A DNA stretch of 58,082 bases, taken from DAISWO01 sp036826295 (lineage in GTDB: Bacteria; Patescibacteriota; Saccharimonadia; Saccharimonadales; JAGQNJ01). Position numbers and translations under genes: made by a program. The notes under the pieces were generated by a model that was not told where the DNA came from, did not search any database, and saw only the letters and a program-made list of their open reading frames with translations. Numbering within the stretch: the first letter of the stretch is position 1; each line of letters opens with the position of its first letter. Positions 24,959 through 34,120 of this stretch are shown in pieces. The stretch spans positions 1 to 58,082 of the forward strand of contig DAISWO010000004.1 of assembly GCA_036826295.1 (NCBI GenBank), read 5' to 3'.

Positions 24959-25804
24959 GTGATATTTGTTGATACTCATTGTCATATTCACGAAGCAACT
25001 TTGAAGGGTAAAGCCGAGCTAAGTAAGGATGAAGAAATTACTCGATCAAAGTGGATAAAGGCGGGTAGCCCAAAGCCTGAAGATATTATTAAAAGGGCCA
25101 AAGAGGCTGGCGTTAACAAACTGATTTGTGTGGGCACGACTGCAAGTGATAGCGAGCTGGCTGTTAGGTTTGTTGCTGACAAGCCCGAATGTTTTGCATC
25201 CATTGGTATTCATCCGCACGAGGCCGAGGAGCATCTGAACTATGATTTTGATAAGTTTGCTGAACTTGCCGAAAAACCTAAGGTTGTGGCAGTTGGCGAG
25301 ATTGGTCTGGATTACTACTATGAGAATTCATCAAAATCAGCGCAAAAACAAATACTGATAAAACAACTAGAAATCGCAAAAAAATACTATTTGCCAGTGA
25401 TTTTCCACATTAGAGGCAGTAAAGATGCCCCTACGGATGCATTTGACGATTTATTTGCCATTCTGAGTGATTTTGAGGGGGTTAGGGGCGTTGTCCATAG
25501 CTTTACAGCAGATAATACGACTCTTGACAAAATACTCGCTCTAGGGCTTTATATTGGCTTAAACGGTATCATGACCTTCACTAAAGACCAATCGCAACTA
25601 GAGATGGCAAAAAAAGTTCCAGCGGACAAATTGGTGCTAGAAACAGATGCCCCGTATTTGACACCAAATCCGCATCGTGGTAAAATATGTGAACCAATGT
25701 ATCTTCGGGAGACGGCAGTGTTTTTAGCAGATCTGAGAGACGAAAAGCTAGATGATCTAGCTAAATATACTACGGGTAATGCCAGAAAATTATTCAAATT
25801 ATGA
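24959..25804 (+). CDS. tatD: TatD family metal-dependent hydrolase
   Basis: TatD-like TIM-barrel deoxyribonuclease (281 residues). Metal ligands are seen in DTHCHIHE (5-12), AVGEIGLDYYY (about 115-125), PVIFHIRG (about 144), VVHSF (about 182) and ETDAPYL (about 228). Family members have 3'-5' exonuclease activity on DNA and RNA and are linked to DNA repair and D-Tyr-tRNA processing. The start is GTG, 4 nt after metG. An insertion at about residues 14-40 makes the first loop longer than in E. coli TatD. Its end overlaps the next gene as ATGA. Confidence 0.93.
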   Translation: MIFVDTHCHIHEATLKGKAELSKDEEITRSKWIKAGSPKPEDIIKRAKEAGVNKLICVGTTASDSELAVRFVADKPECFASIGIHPHEAEEHLNYDFDKFAELAEKPKVVAVGEIGLDYYYENSSKSAQKQILIKQLEIAKKYYLPVIFHIRGSKDAPTDAFDDLFAILSDFEGVRGVVHSFTADNTTLDKILALGLYIGLNGIMTFTKDQSQLEMAKKVPADKLVLETDAPYLTPNPHRGKICEPMYLRETAVFLADLRDEKLDDLAKYTTGNARKLFKL

Positions 25805-26124
25805 CAAATAAAATCGATCAAGAACCAGAATTAACAGTTAACTCAGCCAGAAGCCTTGTAGCTATTGCCTTAGAGTCGGCTTTAGAACACCACCCGGCAA
25901 TTGATGAAGTCAGGCCAGAAATAACTATAGTGCCGAAGGTTGTTACTGCGGACCTAATTAGTGGTGATGGAATGCGAGAAATTGGCGAGTCTGAGAGCCA
26001 TTTGGATTTTGCTCGCGCGTTAGTCGAAGAAGCCCACCGAGTTATACCAGAGGTTTCCGCCGAAGTCGTCCCCATCCGTCTACTCACAGATTCTGATAAC
26101 TCACAGTCTGCGTTAGCAGCGTAG
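25801..26124 (+). CDS. Orphan protein in the tRNA operon
   Basis: A 107-residue soluble protein, acidic overall, with no recognised domain. It starts in a 4-nt ATGA overlap with tatD, which argues that it is a real translationally coupled gene. The sequence alternates short helices and strands (LVAIALESALEHH, EITIVPKVV, DFARALVEEAHR, AEVVPIRLL), compatible with a small alpha/beta fold. A new promoter for iscS begins right after its stop. Confidence 0.6.
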   Translation: MTNKIDQEPELTVNSARSLVAIALESALEHHPAIDEVRPEITIVPKVVTADLISGDGMREIGESESHLDFARALVEEAHRVIPEVSAEVVPIRLLTDSDNSQSALAA

Positions 26125-26139
26125 GGGTACAATAGTTAT

Positions 26140-27291
26140 ATGAGCGACTCGCAACAAATTTATCTTGATTATGCGGCGGCTACACCTTTAGACCCGGCTG
26201 TTCTAGAGGCAATGATGCCGTATTTAACAGATGAATTCTATAACCCATCTGCGAGTTACCAGTCGGCAAAAAGAGTACGCGGGGCAATTAACGAGTCAAG
26301 GCGCTTTGTAGCCCACTGGTTAGGGGTAAAACCTAGCGAAATTATATTTACGGCAGGCGGGACAGAAGCCAACAACCTAGCAATTAACGGAGTGATGAGC
26401 AAATACTCTGGATCAGAAATTATCATTAGCTCTATCGAGCACGAATCCGTCAGAGAGCCTGCAAATCAGTATAAATGTAGTGAAGCGCCGGTTGATAAAA
26501 CCGGAATTATCGACATCGCGAAACTAGAAAAACTGATTACCGATAAGACCGCGCTGATCAGTGTTGTCTACGCTAACAATGAGATTGGTACTGTTCAGCC
26601 TCTTCGTGAAATTTATATGATCATAGAAAAGATAAGAAAAGATCGGTTAGAAAAGGGCAATAAACGACCACTATATCTACATACTGATGCTTGTCAGGCA
26701 GGCAATTATTTGGACCTGCATGTTGCAAGGCTTGGCGTAGACTTTATGACGCTAAATGGCGGTAAGATTTATGGTCCAAAGCAATCTGGCGCTCTTTACG
26801 TGCGAGCTGGGCTAGAGCTAAAACCGCTTATACGAGGTGGCGGTCAAGAACAAGGATTACGAAGTGGTACCGAAAATGTAGCTAGTTGTGTTGGCTTTGG
26901 ACGTGCACTGGATATCGCTCAATCTATGCGCGTTGAAGAAGCACAGCGTGTCAGCGAGATACGCGATGAATTTATAAAAATGTTTGAAAAGAACTTCCCT
27001 AAAGCAAAAATTAACGGTTCTCTAAAAAAACGTTTGCCCAATAATATTAGCGTAACTTTCCCTAATGTTGATAACGAGCGACTAATGATGCAACTGGATG
27101 AAGCGGGGATAATGTGCGCTGTTGGATCAGCCTGCAGTGCTAGTAATGATGAACCATCGCATGTTCTAAAAGCCATCGGACTTTCTGATGACCAAGCACA
27201 GTCGACTCTGCGTTTTACGCTAGGACGTCAAACAACTCAGGATGATTTAAATAAAGTAATCGAATTATTAAAAGAAGTTATTAATGGCTAA
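26140..27291 (+). CDS. iscS: Cysteine desulfurase (IscS/NifS type)
   Basis: PLP-dependent cysteine desulfurase (383 residues) that takes sulfur from L-cysteine as a protein persulfide. The start YLDYAAATPLDP, the PLP-stacking region SSIEHESVREP, HTDACQAG, and the Schiff-base lysine in NGGKIYGPK (about 207) are present. The persulfide cysteine is in GSACSA (about 330). TACAAT lies 9 nt before the ATG, so the mRNA may be leaderless. It overlaps mnmA by 8 nt, which fits sulfur transfer for tRNA thiolation. No IscU-like scaffold is visible nearby. Confidence 0.95.
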   Translation: MSDSQQIYLDYAAATPLDPAVLEAMMPYLTDEFYNPSASYQSAKRVRGAINESRRFVAHWLGVKPSEIIFTAGGTEANNLAINGVMSKYSGSEIIISSIEHESVREPANQYKCSEAPVDKTGIIDIAKLEKLITDKTALISVVYANNEIGTVQPLREIYMIIEKIRKDRLEKGNKRPLYLHTDACQAGNYLDLHVARLGVDFMTLNGGKIYGPKQSGALYVRAGLELKPLIRGGGQEQGLRSGTENVASCVGFGRALDIAQSMRVEEAQRVSEIRDEFIKMFEKNFPKAKINGSLKKRLPNNISVTFPNVDNERLMMQLDEAGIMCAVGSACSASNDEPSHVLKAIGLSDDQAQSTLRFTLGRQTTQDDLNKVIELLKEVING

Positions 27292-28327
27292 GACAGTTTT
27301 TGTAGGGATGAGTGGCGGGGTTGATAGTTCTGTTACCGCTGCGCTTTTGAAAGAGCAGGGTTATAACGTTGTGGGCGTTTATATGAAGAATTGGACCAAG
27401 AGTTTGCCCGGTTTTGACTGTCCGTGGAAAGAAGATTTTGCCGACGCCAAGCGTGTTGCGGTGCAACTGGGTATTGATTTCAAAGTTTTCGACTTTGAGA
27501 AACAGTACAAACATAAAGTCGTTGATTATATGATTGACGAGTTTAAAGCGGGCAGGACGCCAAACCCAGATATCATGTGTAACCAAGAGGTGAAGTTCAA
27601 ATTATTTCTCGACACTTGCCTGGAAGAGGGCGCGGATTTAATCGCCACAGGACACTATGCTCGGGTTAAAGATGGCAAGTTGTTGCAGGCTAAGGACACA
27701 AATAAAGATCAAACTTATTTTTTGTACCGTATAACAGAGAAGGCATTGTTAAAATCATTGTTTCCGCTTGGTGAGTATACAAAGCCGGAAGTGCGCAAAC
27801 TTGCTAAGAAGTTTGGGCTGGCCACGGCTGATAAAAAAGAAAGTATGGGAATTTGTTTTGTTGGCAAGGTTGGTATTAAAGAGTTCTTGAGCCAGTACGT
27901 TAAAACAAAACTCGGCAAAATAATTGACGAGAATAATCAGGTGGTAGGGGAGCATGACGGAGCTATCTTTTATACTATCGGACAGCGGTCTGGATTGGGT
28001 GTAGGCGGTGGGTTGCCGTATTACGTAACCGGCAAAGACATGACCAAAAATGAAGTCTACGTAACGACCAACTTGGATGACAAAAAATTATGGTACAAAG
28101 AACTGAAGCTGACAGATTTGCATTGGATTAATGAGGCGCCGAAAGATGGCGCCAAAGTACAGGTGCGCACTAGGCATAGAGCCCCGTTAATCGACGCAAC
28201 GCTACAGATAGCGTCAAACGGAAACCTGATAGTGCAGCTAAAGGATGAAATTCGTGCCGCCACCCCAGGCCAGTCTGCCGTTCTCTACCAAGGCAATCTA
28301 GTCCTCGGCGGCGGGATAATCTGTTAA
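27284..28327 (+). CDS. mnmA: tRNA-specific 2-thiouridylase MnmA
   Basis: MnmA (347 residues) makes 2-thiouridine at the wobble position of tRNA-Lys, -Glu and -Gln with sulfur from cysteine desulfurase. The ATP PP-loop is GMSGGVDSS (7-15), the first catalytic cysteine is in MCNQEVKF (about 99) and the second in GICFVG (about 191). The C-terminal beta-barrel domain is complete. Its start overlaps iscS by 8 nt. alaS follows after a 9-nt gap that holds its own -10 box. Confidence 0.96.
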   Translation: MAKTVFVGMSGGVDSSVTAALLKEQGYNVVGVYMKNWTKSLPGFDCPWKEDFADAKRVAVQLGIDFKVFDFEKQYKHKVVDYMIDEFKAGRTPNPDIMCNQEVKFKLFLDTCLEEGADLIATGHYARVKDGKLLQAKDTNKDQTYFLYRITEKALLKSLFPLGEYTKPEVRKLAKKFGLATADKKESMGICFVGKVGIKEFLSQYVKTKLGKIIDENNQVVGEHDGAIFYTIGQRSGLGVGGGLPYYVTGKDMTKNEVYVTTNLDDKKLWYKELKLTDLHWINEAPKDGAKVQVRTRHRAPLIDATLQIASNGNLIVQLKDEIRAATPGQSAVLYQGNLVLGGGIIC

Positions 28328-28336
28328 AATAAAAAG

Positions 28337-30229
28337 ATGACAGCACAAGAAATTCGTAAGGCTTATCTAGAGTTTTTTGAAAAACGCGGGCATAAGGTGA
28401 TTCCGCGAGCACTTTTGGTACCGCAAGGTGAATCAGGTGTTTTGTTTACTGGCTCGGGCATGCAACCGCTTATCCCTTATCTATTAGGTGAAGCTCACCC
28501 AAAAGGAAATCGACTAGTCGATAGTCAGACTTGTTTGCGTTCTCAAGATATCGAAGAAGTCGGCGATAACAGGCACACCACTTTTTTTGAAATGCTTGGC
28601 AATTGGTCATTGGGCGACTATTTTAAAAAAGAACAATTACCTTGGTTTTTTGAGTTTTTAACAGATGAAGTGGGATTAGACCCAGAAAAATTATATGTAA
28701 CAGTTTTTGCAGGCGATAAGCAATTTGATTTGCCGAAAGATGAAGTAAGCGCAAAGTATTGGCAAGATTTATTTATTAAAAAGGGTTTAAAAGCCGATAT
28801 TGCAGATATTGGATCAGAGCAAGAAGGGTATAGCCGAGGCATAAAAGTCAATGAACGAGTTTTTTATTACGATGCAAGTAAAAATTGGTGGGCGCCAGAA
28901 GGAAAGCCATCAGAAATGAGCGAAGGCCAACCAGGTGGCCCAGATAGCGAAGTATTTTATCTATTTGAAAATGTCGAGCATGATGAAAAATGGGGAAAAA
29001 ATTGTCATCCAAACTGTGATTGTGGTCGTTTTATGGAAATAGGAAACTCTGTCTTCATGGAATACGTTAGAACTAAAGACGGCTTCGATAAGTTACCTAG
29101 TCAAAACGTAGATTTTGGGGGTGGTTTGGAGCGAATTGCAGCCGCAAAAATCAATAGCCCTGACGTGTTTAAAATCAGTATCCTATTGCCGATAATAGAA
29201 TCACTCGAAAAGCTCAGTGGTAAAAAGTATGAACAACACACTAATGCCATGAGAGTAATTGCCGATCATTTGCGTGGTGCTGTGTGGTTGGCAGTTGACG
29301 ACGTTGTTCCAAGTAATAAGGAACAAGGCTATGTGGCTCGAAGGCTGATGCGTAGAGCAATCCGATTCGCGTTTGAATTAGGAATAGAGCAAAATTTTGT
29401 TCAAGAAGTTGTGCCTGTAATAGTTGAACTTTATGAAAAAGATTTTCCAGAAATAGCAAATAGTAAACAAAAAGTTATAGATACCTTGGTCAGGGAAGAA
29501 AAAGTTTTTCGTCAAACGCTAAGAAAAGGTGTGCGAGAACTCGAAAAAATGTCAAAAAACGGCAAAATTTCTGGCAATAATATATTCTCTCTTTATGACA
29601 CTTTTGGCTTCCCTGTAGAACTTAGTATCGAAGAAGCGGCTATGCAAGGTTTTGAAGTGTCAAAAAAATGGAGAGAAGAGTTTGACGAAAGAATGAAAGA
29701 GCAGCGCGAAAGAAGCCAGACGGCTACCAAGGGTACTTTTAAAGGCGGACTTGGCGGGCAGACTTTGCAGCACAAGAAATACCACACGGCAACTCACCTG
29801 ATGTATCAAGCTTTGCGCGATGTGTTGGGTGACCATGTTATTCAACGAGGGTCTAATATTACTGAAGAGAGACTAAGATTCGACTTTAGTCATCCTGAAA
29901 AAGTTACCCGCGAACAACTAGATGAAGTCGAGAAGATCGTCAACGAACAGATCAAAAAAGACCTAAAAGTCACCTGGCATGAATACCCTACAAAAGTTGC
30001 CAGGGAAGAAATGGGTGCGTTAGGCCAATTTGGAGACCGTTATGGCGATACCGTAAAAGTGTATAAAATGATTGCTGATGGAGCTGACAATCCGTTTAGC
30101 TTTGAAATTTGCGGCGGCCCGCATGTTGATCACACTTTACAGCTAATCGAAGACGGAAAAGTATTTAAGATTTTAAAAGAAGAATCCTCGTCAGCCGGCA
30201 TCCGCCGCATCAAAGCCGTATTGCAATAG
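28337..30229 (+). CDS. alaS: Alanyl-tRNA synthetase, short form
   Basis: AlaRS (630 residues) charges tRNA-Ala and edits Ser- and Gly-tRNA-Ala. Class II motifs are in the first 250 residues (HTTFFEMLGNWSLGDYFK, then DFGGGLERI). The editing domain keeps its zinc ligands HTATH (about 482-486) and CGGPH (about 591-595). Compared with the common form of about 870 residues, the DHHA1/C-Ala region is missing, so oligomerisation and elbow binding by C-Ala are absent. TAAAAT (28325-28330) lies 7 nt before the ATG. Confidence 0.94.
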   Translation: MTAQEIRKAYLEFFEKRGHKVIPRALLVPQGESGVLFTGSGMQPLIPYLLGEAHPKGNRLVDSQTCLRSQDIEEVGDNRHTTFFEMLGNWSLGDYFKKEQLPWFFEFLTDEVGLDPEKLYVTVFAGDKQFDLPKDEVSAKYWQDLFIKKGLKADIADIGSEQEGYSRGIKVNERVFYYDASKNWWAPEGKPSEMSEGQPGGPDSEVFYLFENVEHDEKWGKNCHPNCDCGRFMEIGNSVFMEYVRTKDGFDKLPSQNVDFGGGLERIAAAKINSPDVFKISILLPIIESLEKLSGKKYEQHTNAMRVIADHLRGAVWLAVDDVVPSNKEQGYVARRLMRRAIRFAFELGIEQNFVQEVVPVIVELYEKDFPEIANSKQKVIDTLVREEKVFRQTLRKGVRELEKMSKNGKISGNNIFSLYDTFGFPVELSIEEAAMQGFEVSKKWREEFDERMKEQRERSQTATKGTFKGGLGGQTLQHKKYHTATHLMYQALRDVLGDHVIQRGSNITEERLRFDFSHPEKVTREQLDEVEKIVNEQIKKDLKVTWHEYPTKVAREEMGALGQFGDRYGDTVKVYKMIADGADNPFSFEICGGPHVDHTLQLIEDGKVFKILKEESSSAGIRRIKAVLQ

Positions 30230-30255
30230 CATATCAAACGGAATACTATATTGAG

Positions 30256-30618
30256 TCAATTGTCTATTGAGCAGTCGCCGAGTTGTGTAGCAGGTTCAAC
30301 CATATTTCGACGGATACCATTAAGAGCTATCTCTAAGCTGAACGCACAGTCTTTTATTCCACAAACTCGCCTTTCTACACTACATGTCTCATAATCACTG
30401 TAGACACCATAGTGTTCGACTTGCTGATAGGGGGGTCTATTTTCTCTTCCGACAAAACGAGTAGCTAAACGTTCGGATTCTTCTACACTTTTTGCACTTT
30501 CATGTGCACTACCGTACTTTTCTGTATGTCGTTGCAAACACTGGGGTGTTTCTGTGTATTCAAGCACCGCCGCTTCAACATCATCCATCAATTGTTCGTA
30601 CCACGGCCATTCATCCAT
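30256..30618 (-). CDS. Orphan protein of 120 residues
   Basis: Not recognised. A small soluble acidic protein with four cysteines, three in the C-terminal half (CSVERRVCGIKDC, about 79-91), which could form a metal site or disulfides. Gene status is supported by a good promoter: TTGACT (30652-30647), a 16-bp spacer and TATAAA (30630-30625) on the minus strand, with the ATG only 7 nt after the -10, the leaderless pattern of this genome. It is convergent with alaS. Confidence 0.6.
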   Translation of the reverse strand: MDEWPWYEQLMDDVEAAVLEYTETPQCLQRHTEKYGSAHESAKSVEESERLATRFVGRENRPPYQQVEHYGVYSDYETCSVERRVCGIKDCAFSLEIALNGIRRNMVEPATQLGDCSIDN

Positions 30619-30719
30619 GACTCTTTTATATCAGTAAATTTAAAAAAGTCAATCACTGCGTCCTCTAGTATCCATCTGTAAAAAACTTAAGAAAAGCAAT
30701 TTATGCTTTGTGCTCATGG

Positions 30720-30725
30720 TATAAT
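30720..30725 (+). promoter_or_regulatory. -10 box deciding the ftsA-like start
   Basis: TATAAT at 30720-30725 lies inside the longest possible reading frame, which would begin at ATG 30708. The ATG at 30738, 12 nt downstream, is therefore the likely start. Confidence 0.65.
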
Positions 30726-30737
30726 TCTATAGAAGTT

Positions 30738-32030
30738 ATGCTTGATAAATTCAAAAAACTAAAACCGTCGGCGCATGCTAAAACAAAAGGCAAAAAAAAT
30801 TCTGATAGATTTGTTGTCGCACTTGATATTGGTACCGAATTTGTCAAAGCATTAATAGCTCAAGTTGATGGCAATAAAGCCGAAATTATAGGGGTAGGTA
30901 GAGCACATCAAGGACTTGGTGACATGCAGGCTGGCGCAATATCAGATATTGGGGCGGTAGTAGCAAATTGCGATAAGGCTTTGACTGAGGCCGAGAGAAT
31001 GGCTGGGGTTAGTGCCAGGACAGCCATGATTGGCATAGCCGGCGAACTAGTTAAGGGGACGACTACTAATGTCCGTGTAAAACGTCGAGACGGTACAAAA
31101 CCGATGGATATTGCTGAAATTGAAGAAATCATTGCGCTGGTGCAAAAACGGGCTGAGGAAATCGCCAAACGTCAACTGGCGTGGGAACTCGGCGGTAAAA
31201 AAGTCGAGATTAGATTAGTAAACAGCGCGCTTGTCGGTATTGAGATAGATGGCTATAAAGTCACTAACCCTCTTGGCTTTCAGGGACAAGACGTTGTCGT
31301 GCAACTTTACACGGCCTTTGCACCATTAATCCACATCGGCGCACTAGAACGTACTGCTCAAGAATTAGACTTAGATTTACTCGCAGTTGCGGCCGAGCCG
31401 TTTGCGGTGTCTAGATCAGTAATTGGTGATGATGCCAGTGCAAATATGAGCGCCATACTAATGGACGTTGGTGGTGGAACGACGGATATCGCTGTGATTA
31501 ACGATGGTGGTGTGCAGGGGACTAAGATGTTTGGAATTGGAGGGCGTGCCTATACGCGATCTGTCGAAAAAGAGCTAGACGTTAGTTATGCTGAGGCTGA
31601 ACAGATGAAATTGGCGCTATCTAATAATGAGAACCCAGACGATAAAAACAAGGATGTGGTTGCAGCACTCGAAAAAACCCTAGATGTGTGGGTCAAAGGA
31701 GTTGATTTGGCGCTGGCCGACTTTACAAAACTCGATCAAATGCCTTCAAAGTTACTACTCTGTGGCGGTGGATCCAGTCTTGATATGCTAAAACATGAAC
31801 TTAGCTCGACTGACTGGTACCATAACCTGCCATTTACAAAAAAACCAGTAGTGCAGTTGATAAAACCCGAGCAAGTTGTAGGTATTGTTGACAAAACTGG
31901 TCGTGTCAATGATCATACTTACATTACCGCTATGGGCTTACTGAGAGTAGGGATCGACACCCTAGCCCAAGAATTGGACAAGCCATCAGGCTCGATAAAA
32001 GATAGATTTGATAAGATATTAAAGGTATAA
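30738..32030 (+). CDS. ftsA: FtsA/PilM-like actin-family ATPase
   Basis: An actin-like ATPase of 430 residues. Phosphate-1 loop is VALDIGTEFVKALIA (about 20-34), phosphate-2 is MDVGGGTTDIAV (about 244-255), and the adenosine motif is LLCGGGSSLDML (about 337-348). An SHS2-like insertion lies in the first half. The C-terminus (SGSIKDRFDKILKV) is an amphipathic helix like the FtsA membrane-targeting sequence, so it probably links a cell-division filament to the membrane. PilM is the alternative. It is followed after 1 nt by the baseplate-J-like gene and starts a division/wall cluster. Confidence 0.82.
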   Translation: MLDKFKKLKPSAHAKTKGKKNSDRFVVALDIGTEFVKALIAQVDGNKAEIIGVGRAHQGLGDMQAGAISDIGAVVANCDKALTEAERMAGVSARTAMIGIAGELVKGTTTNVRVKRRDGTKPMDIAEIEEIIALVQKRAEEIAKRQLAWELGGKKVEIRLVNSALVGIEIDGYKVTNPLGFQGQDVVVQLYTAFAPLIHIGALERTAQELDLDLLAVAAEPFAVSRSVIGDDASANMSAILMDVGGGTTDIAVINDGGVQGTKMFGIGGRAYTRSVEKELDVSYAEAEQMKLALSNNENPDDKNKDVVAALEKTLDVWVKGVDLALADFTKLDQMPSKLLLCGGGSSLDMLKHELSSTDWYHNLPFTKKPVVQLIKPEQVVGIVDKTGRVNDHTYITAMGLLRVGIDTLAQELDKPSGSIKDRFDKILKV

Positions 32031-32031
32031 A

Positions 32032-33690
32032 ATGACTGCGACAAAAGACACAATTTATATAGATATAGACGACGAGATTACAGCAATAGTCGATAAGCTT
32101 CAGGCTAGCGACTCAAATATTGTCGCGCTGGTACTGCCAAAACGCGCCACGGTTTTGCAGAGCATTATTAATATGAAGTTATTAAAACGGGCATCTGATG
32201 AGGCTGGTAAAAAAGCAGTTCTAATTACATCGGAGGTTGGCTTGTTGCCTCTAGCGGGCGCTACAGGTATGTATGTAGCAAAAAATCTTCAATCAAAACC
32301 CGAGATTCCTGATGCCCCAGACGGGCCTACTAGTGACGAAGACGAAGAGATAACAGATATGGCTAACGAAGACCCTGACAATAACGTGGGCAAATTAGCT
32401 GGTGCTGCTGCTATTGGGGCCTCGACTGGAGCGATGGCGTCGAATAAAGCGTCTGCTGCTACGGCTAGTCCCGATAAAGCAGTTAAAAAAGCCAAAAAGC
32501 CAAAATCTGGCACAACAAAAATCCCTAATTTTGATAAATTCCGTAAAAAAACCTTCATCATCATTGGCGCGGTATTACTTCTTATAGTTGCATGGTACTT
32601 TGCTGTATTTGTAATGCCGACTGCTACGATTGTAGTCGAGACCGAGAATGAGAATTTGGCTAGTGCTTTTGAGTTTACTGCTGACACAACGTCAAGTAGC
32701 GTCGATGTGGGCGACAAGACGGTTCCCGCCGAGCTCGCCACTGTAGACAAGCAAGATAGTCAGTCAGCACCGGCAACCGGCACAAAAGATGTAGGGACTA
32801 GGGCAAAAGGCACTGTCACAATTCGTAACTGTACTGATGCCCCTGTCACAATAAAATCCGGAACAGGAGTGAGTAGCAATAATAAGACATTTATCATGCA
32901 AAGTGCCTTGGCACTCGGGTCCGGTAATTTCGATAGTGGCAGTAACTGTAAAAGTAGCGGTAGTCACGTAGGTGCGGTACAAGTTGTTGCTGAGGCAAAC
33001 GGGGACGACTACAACCTAGGCAGTGGCTCAAGTTATTCAGTTGCGGGGTTGAATTCATCAGTTACCGGTACAGGTACAGCTATGAGTGGTGGGTCGAGTA
33101 AGACAATCAAAGTCGTTAGTCAATCGGATGTCGATGCCGCCAAAGCCAAACTAAATACTAAGGATGACTCTGTGAAGGATGATTTAACAAAGTCGTTAGA
33201 GGAGAAGGGTTATTTTGCGATTGTATCCACTTATAACAAAAAGAATGAAAAGACCACAACTAGTCCCGAAGTTGGACAAGAAGGCTCTGAGGTGACAGTT
33301 AGCTATAGCGCGACATTTACAATGCTGGGGGTAAAGAAGGAAGACCTCAGAAAAGTCATTGAAGATAATGTAAAAGAACAGGTTGATACCGATAAGCAGT
33401 CAATCCAGAATGACGGTATAGATTCAGCAACTTACGAAGTATTAAGCGATACCAATGGCGATAATATTACTATTAGTTATGATGGTCAGGTTGAAGTTGG
33501 ACCGGATATCAACATTGACGAGCTGAAGTCCTTGGTAGCCGGACAGAAAAAAGGCGACACCGAGAATATTGTTAGTGAATTACCAAGCGTAACGGGCGTT
33601 ACTGTCAAATATAGCCCATTTTGGGTTAACAAAACACCTAAAAATACAGCTAAGATCAAAATAGAGTTTAGCTCTGCTCAGCAAGAATAA
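32032..33690 (+). CDS. Membrane protein with a baseplate-J-like extracellular region
   Basis: A 552-residue protein. The cytoplasmic N-domain (about 1-85, IYIDIDDEITAIVDKLQ ... ALVLPKRATVLQSIINMKLLKR) recalls proteins often labelled 'baseplate J/gp47-like' in CPR genomes. A low-complexity stretch (about 90-165) and one transmembrane helix (about 181-202) follow. The outer region includes GTVTIRNCTDAPVTIKSGTGVSSNNKTF (about 262-289), typical of that family's beta module. Despite the name, no phage genes are near. Coupling to the FtsA-like gene suggests a cell-envelope or division role; the function is unknown. Confidence 0.72.
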   Translation: MTATKDTIYIDIDDEITAIVDKLQASDSNIVALVLPKRATVLQSIINMKLLKRASDEAGKKAVLITSEVGLLPLAGATGMYVAKNLQSKPEIPDAPDGPTSDEDEEITDMANEDPDNNVGKLAGAAAIGASTGAMASNKASAATASPDKAVKKAKKPKSGTTKIPNFDKFRKKTFIIIGAVLLLIVAWYFAVFVMPTATIVVETENENLASAFEFTADTTSSSVDVGDKTVPAELATVDKQDSQSAPATGTKDVGTRAKGTVTIRNCTDAPVTIKSGTGVSSNNKTFIMQSALALGSGNFDSGSNCKSSGSHVGAVQVVAEANGDDYNLGSGSSYSVAGLNSSVTGTGTAMSGGSSKTIKVVSQSDVDAAKAKLNTKDDSVKDDLTKSLEEKGYFAIVSTYNKKNEKTTTSPEVGQEGSEVTVSYSATFTMLGVKKEDLRKVIEDNVKEQVDTDKQSIQNDGIDSATYEVLSDTNGDNITISYDGQVEVGPDINIDELKSLVAGQKKGDTENIVSELPSVTGVTVKYSPFWVNKTPKNTAKIKIEFSSAQQE

Positions 33691-33691
33691 T

Positions 33692-34120
33692 ATGGCTGAT
33701 AGCACAATCCTAGCATTAGATATTGGTGAAAAAAGGATTGGAGTCGCACGTGCCAACTCGGTCGCACTAATTGCCGAGCCTCTTATAACGTTGCCGAATA
33801 ATGATAGTTTCTTCGACGAACTTAACAATCTGATTAAAAAACACGATGTCGTTTTACTCGTTATTGGCATACCGAAAAATCTAAATGACAACCCGACTAG
33901 CCAGACAGCCTATACTCATGACTTTGCAGAGAAGATAAAAGCAAAAGTAACAACAGAGTTGGTGTATCAGAACGAAGCATTGTCTTCTCTAGCCGCAAAA
34001 GACAGACTGTCAAGGCGAGGTCGTAATTTTGATAAGGCAGAGGTTGATTCTGTCGCAGCCGCTGTTATTCTAGATAATTATATCGAATCAAATATGAGTA
34101 GGATAAAACAATTAGTATGA
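33692..34120 (+). CDS. ruvX: YqgF/RuvX family Holliday junction resolvase-like nuclease
   Basis: A 142-residue RNase H-fold protein of the YqgF family. The motif LALDIGEKRIGVA (about 6-18) carries the first acidic residue, IGIPKNLNDN matches the conserved GxPxxxxG region, the usual ETLTS block is NEALSS, and DSVAAAVILDNYI carries the last acidic residue. Proposed roles are pre-16S rRNA 5' end maturation and Holliday junction resolution. It sits 1 nt after the previous gene and overlaps mltG by 4 nt. Confidence 0.9.
   Translation: MADSTILALDIGEKRIGVARANSVALIAEPLITLPNNDSFFDELNNLIKKHDVVLLVIGIPKNLNDNPTSQTAYTHDFAEKIKAKVTTELVYQNEALSSLAAKDRLSRRGRNFDKAEVDSVAAAVILDNYIESNMSRIKQLV

Noticed and set aside
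32032..33690. Baseplate-J-like protein as evidence of a prophage or injection machine
   Set aside because: No other phage or contractile-tail genes are nearby; it is coupled to an FtsA-like gene within a wall/division cluster and has a transmembrane helix.
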